64,000 nucleotides of DNA from Thermogutta terrifontis (GTDB taxonomy: Bacteria; Planctomycetota; Planctomycetia; Pirellulales; Thermoguttaceae): positions 1,488,001-1,552,000 of the forward strand of contig NZ_CP018477.1 in NCBI RefSeq assembly GCF_002277955.1. The letters run 5' to 3'. Below the pieces are notes generated by a model. The model searched no databases, was not told the DNA's origin, and saw only the letters and a list, made by a program, of their open reading frames with translations. Shown here one piece after another: positions 62,218 through 64,000 of this stretch; position 1 is the first letter of the stretch; every line of letters begins with the position of its first letter. Both the position numbers and the translations under genes were made by a program.

Positions 62218-63252
62218 ATGGCGAGTTATGAAAGGTTTGTCCAGATCGGCATTGCCCTGGACCCCATCCACGTGGGCACCGGGGTTGCTCGCATTGGTCG
62301 GGTGGACCTGCCCATCGTTCGCGACCCGGTCACCCAAGTGCCCAAAATTCCCGGTTCCAGCCTGGCTGGGGTATACCGCACTTATGTAGCGATGCACTGT
62401 GAAGAAGAGAGGCAGCGCAAGCAGGGAGCGTCTTCCTCCGGTCAACAATCTCAGGGGCGCCGGAAACCCTACTACCCTGACTGCGCCGGATTGGGGTTGG
62501 ATAAGAACCGTGGCCACTGCCGTCAGCCCGATTGCCCCATCTGCACCGTCTTCGGCTTCGCCCGTGGGGCCGGCCAGGAGGGCGGTTTTGCCGGCTTGGC
62601 CGCCTTCACCGACGCCCACGTGCTCCTCTTCCCGGTGCCCACTCGCCAGGGACCGATGTGGGTGAGCTGTCCCATGGCGCTTGACATGATCGGTTTTCCG
62701 GTGAAGGGCGTATGCGACGACGCTGTCTATGTGGAAAATCCGGGAAATTGCCTCAACCTGGGCTGGCTCTTGCTGGAAACGCGAAGTTGCGCCCAGATGC
62801 ACGATATCAAGACGACCTTCCAAAATCTCAAAATCCTCGACTTTATTCAGAACCGCCTGGCTCTCGTGCCCGACCGCCTTTTCGCCCACGTCGTCAACAG
62901 CAACCTGGAGGTGCGCACTTCGGTCTCTATCAATCCGGCTACCGGTGCGGCAGAAGAGCGGGCACTTTTCTCGTATGAGGCTTTACCGCGTGGCACCGTG
63001 CTGGTGTGGGAGATCATCGCCAAGAATCCAGCGCACTTCAGCATAAATGGACAATCCATTACAGCCGTGTCCAGGCTGAATGATGTATACCAGAAGGCGG
63101 CACAGGCCCACGATTATCTCAAGCACCTGGGCATTGGTGGTATGGGCTCACGAGGTATGGGGCGTGTAGATGTGGTGTATGAGAGTCAACCCGTATCGCC
63201 TCGGACTGCCAACTGCAATTCACCTGCGAACCAGGGAGGAGGCCAGCCATGA
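62218..63252 (+). CDS. Cmr4-like Cas7 RAMP protein, type III CRISPR effector backbone
   Basis: 344 residues from ATG 62218, with AAAGGAG 9 bases upstream, 13 bases after the Csx11-like stop. It opens with the Cas7/Cmr4 pattern IALDPIHVGTG ... GRVDLPIVRDP.T..PKIPGSSLAGVYRTY; D30 in RVDLPIV aligns with the Cmr4 Asp that cuts target RNA. A cysteine group C101-C106-C109 (GHCRQPDCPICTVFG) resembles a zinc knuckle. The glycine-rich RAMP loop GIGGMGSRGMGR is near the C-terminus. It forms the filament that holds crRNA and cleaves bound RNA every six bases. Confidence 0.85.
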   Translation: MASYERFVQIGIALDPIHVGTGVARIGRVDLPIVRDPVTQVPKIPGSSLAGVYRTYVAMHCEEERQRKQGASSSGQQSQGRRKPYYPDCAGLGLDKNRGHCRQPDCPICTVFGFARGAGQEGGFAGLAAFTDAHVLLFPVPTRQGPMWVSCPMALDMIGFPVKGVCDDAVYVENPGNCLNLGWLLLETRSCAQMHDIKTTFQNLKILDFIQNRLALVPDRLFAHVVNSNLEVRTSVSINPATGAAEERALFSYEALPRGTVLVWEIIAKNPAHFSINGQSITAVSRLNDVYQKAAQAHDYLKHLGIGGMGSRGMGRVDVVYESQPVSPRTANCNSPANQGGGQP

Positions 63253-63620
63253 GTAGCACTCAGATGACGAACCTGGACATCCGATGCGCCGAACTGGGGC
63301 GTGAGTTGGCGAATATTCCCAACATGGAAGAGAAAATCCTCAATGCGGCGCTCACAGTCCTGGAAGGACAGGGGCCGTATGCCATGTTCCTCTACCTAAA
63401 GGCCAAGCACAGCGCAGTAGCGGACCCAATCAGCGGGAAATCGCTCTCTTTCCTGAAAGATGTTTTCCATAACCGGCTCGACGGTGCAAATGACATCCTA
63501 GACGCCATAAAACGTTTGGCGGAGAACTTGGCCGATCTGCTTTTTGCCCGAGACCTCCTGCGCATGGCCCTTTCCTACGCGCGGTATCACCTGAAAGCGA
63601 GGGGAGATGGCTCATCATGA
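63249..63620 (+). CDS. Cmr5-like small subunit of type III CRISPR effector
   Basis: 123 residues, starting on an ATGA overlap with the Cmr4-like gene. All-helical, with MEEKILNAALTVLEGQGPYAMFLYLKAKHS typical of Cmr5 small subunits and a closing helix LADLLFARDLLRMALSYARY. These proteins line the RNA groove beside the Cas7 backbone. The short length and position between two RAMP genes fit. The next RAMP gene again starts on its stop codon. Confidence 0.8.
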   Translation: MSSTQMTNLDIRCAELGRELANIPNMEEKILNAALTVLEGQGPYAMFLYLKAKHSAVADPISGKSLSFLKDVFHNRLDGANDILDAIKRLAENLADLLFARDLLRMALSYARYHLKARGDGSS

Positions 63621-64000
63621 GTTGGACGATGTATCGCTGGATTTGGCAATTGAGGTCGCCTCTGCACCTTGGATGGCTTCCGGCCGGCGTCCTCAACCGG
63701 ACGCGACTGTATATCCCCGCCCGTGCTCTTTGGGGCGCCTTGACCGCGGAACTGGCACACAGGCAAACTTCTGACCCCCCGGATTACAAGACGGTTGGGG
63801 AAAAACTCCAGCAAGACGCCCGCTTCAGCTATCTGTTCCCCGCCGAGTTGGTGGACGGTGAATGGAAAGTGTGGCTTCCCCAATACCGGCAAGGGAAAGG
63901 GCTCGTGTGGCATCGGGAAGACGGAGAAGCTGAATTAGAAGATCGGCGCCTCCGGACGCTCCTTTTGAGCACTCGTCCGGGTACGGCCATTGCGCCCGAA
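63617..64000 (+). CDS. RAMP-superfamily Cas protein, cut by window edge
   Basis: 128 codons from ATG 63617 (ATGA overlap) to the window edge with no stop. It begins MYRWIWQLRSPLHLGWLPAG and LNRTRLYIPARALWGALTAE, the first strand and helix of RAMP proteins of type III modules (the SPLHxG and PARALWGALT motifs). Which Cmr number applies (Cmr1, Cmr3, Cmr6 or a Csx-type RAMP) cannot be told from the N-terminus. Further cas genes presumably follow on the right. Confidence 0.75.
   Translation, partial: MSWTMYRWIWQLRSPLHLGWLPAGVLNRTRLYIPARALWGALTAELAHRQTSDPPDYKTVGEKLQQDARFSYLFPAELVDGEWKVWLPQYRQGKGLVWHREDGEAELEDRRLRTLLLSTRPGTAIAPE

Overview
The window looks like the chromosome of a planctomycete of the Pirellulales, most like the thermophilic Thermogutta lineage. 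This is an inference from gene content: the DUF4159/MoxR/DUF58/BatA/VWA cluster, a MerR-BRCT-TPR protein, secreted polysaccharide-degrading enzymes with long signal peptides, weak or absent Shine-Dalgarno sites on many genes and a moderately high GC. No rRNA, tRNA or CRISPR array is visible.

Layout. 1-12.9 kb: mostly secreted or membrane proteins used on carbohydrates (trypsin-like protease cut by the window edge, PL11 rhamnogalacturonan lyase, PhoD-like phosphatase, MarC transporter, SSS symporter with a periplasmic-type tail, a TIM-barrel hydrolase-like protein, SMP-30 lactonase). 13-24 kb: the planctomycete MoxR-DUF58-BatA-VWA module with a divergent toroid/DUF4159 protein, then a MerR/TPR regulator. 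24.2-36.6 kb, minus strand: a tightly coupled nine-gene respiratory operon (Rrf2 regulator, GltD-like Fe-S flavoprotein, Rieske protein, cytochrome b, seven-heme cytochrome c, Tat-exported NarG-like molybdoenzyme, NarH-like Fe-S subunit, lipoprotein gamma subunit, TorD chaperone). It would make a quinol-oxidising bc complex wired to an outward-facing oxyanion reductase (or an oxidase run in reverse). Its promoter is overlapped by a symmetric four-half-site operator. 37-41 kb: GH28 and a BNR-type propeller, which with PL11 suggest growth on pectin. 41-45 kb: accessory DNA with palindromic repeats, a broken IS630 and a NucS-like nuclease lying between inverted repeat blocks. 45-52.4 kb: an Hdr-Etf operon (soluble HdrCB-like protein, EtfB, EtfA, membrane-bound HdrDE/EMO-like protein, HdrA), followed by a decayed glycosyltransferase and a lactate permease. 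55-60.5 kb: decayed mobile DNA (repeat blocks, integrase tail, IS66 piece, two unknown genes, one gene split by an in-frame TGA). 60.8-64 kb: a type III CRISPR effector operon entering from the right, whose first gene (Csx11/Cas10-like) has lost its 5' part.

The two energy modules could meet at the quinone pool: Etf/EMO would reduce quinone with electrons from a soluble dehydrogenase (lactate is one guess from the permease), and the bc-Nar module would oxidise quinol. Many starts in the two respiratory operons and the CRISPR operon were set by 4-base ATGA overlaps, and several TTG starts by good Shine-Dalgarno sites.
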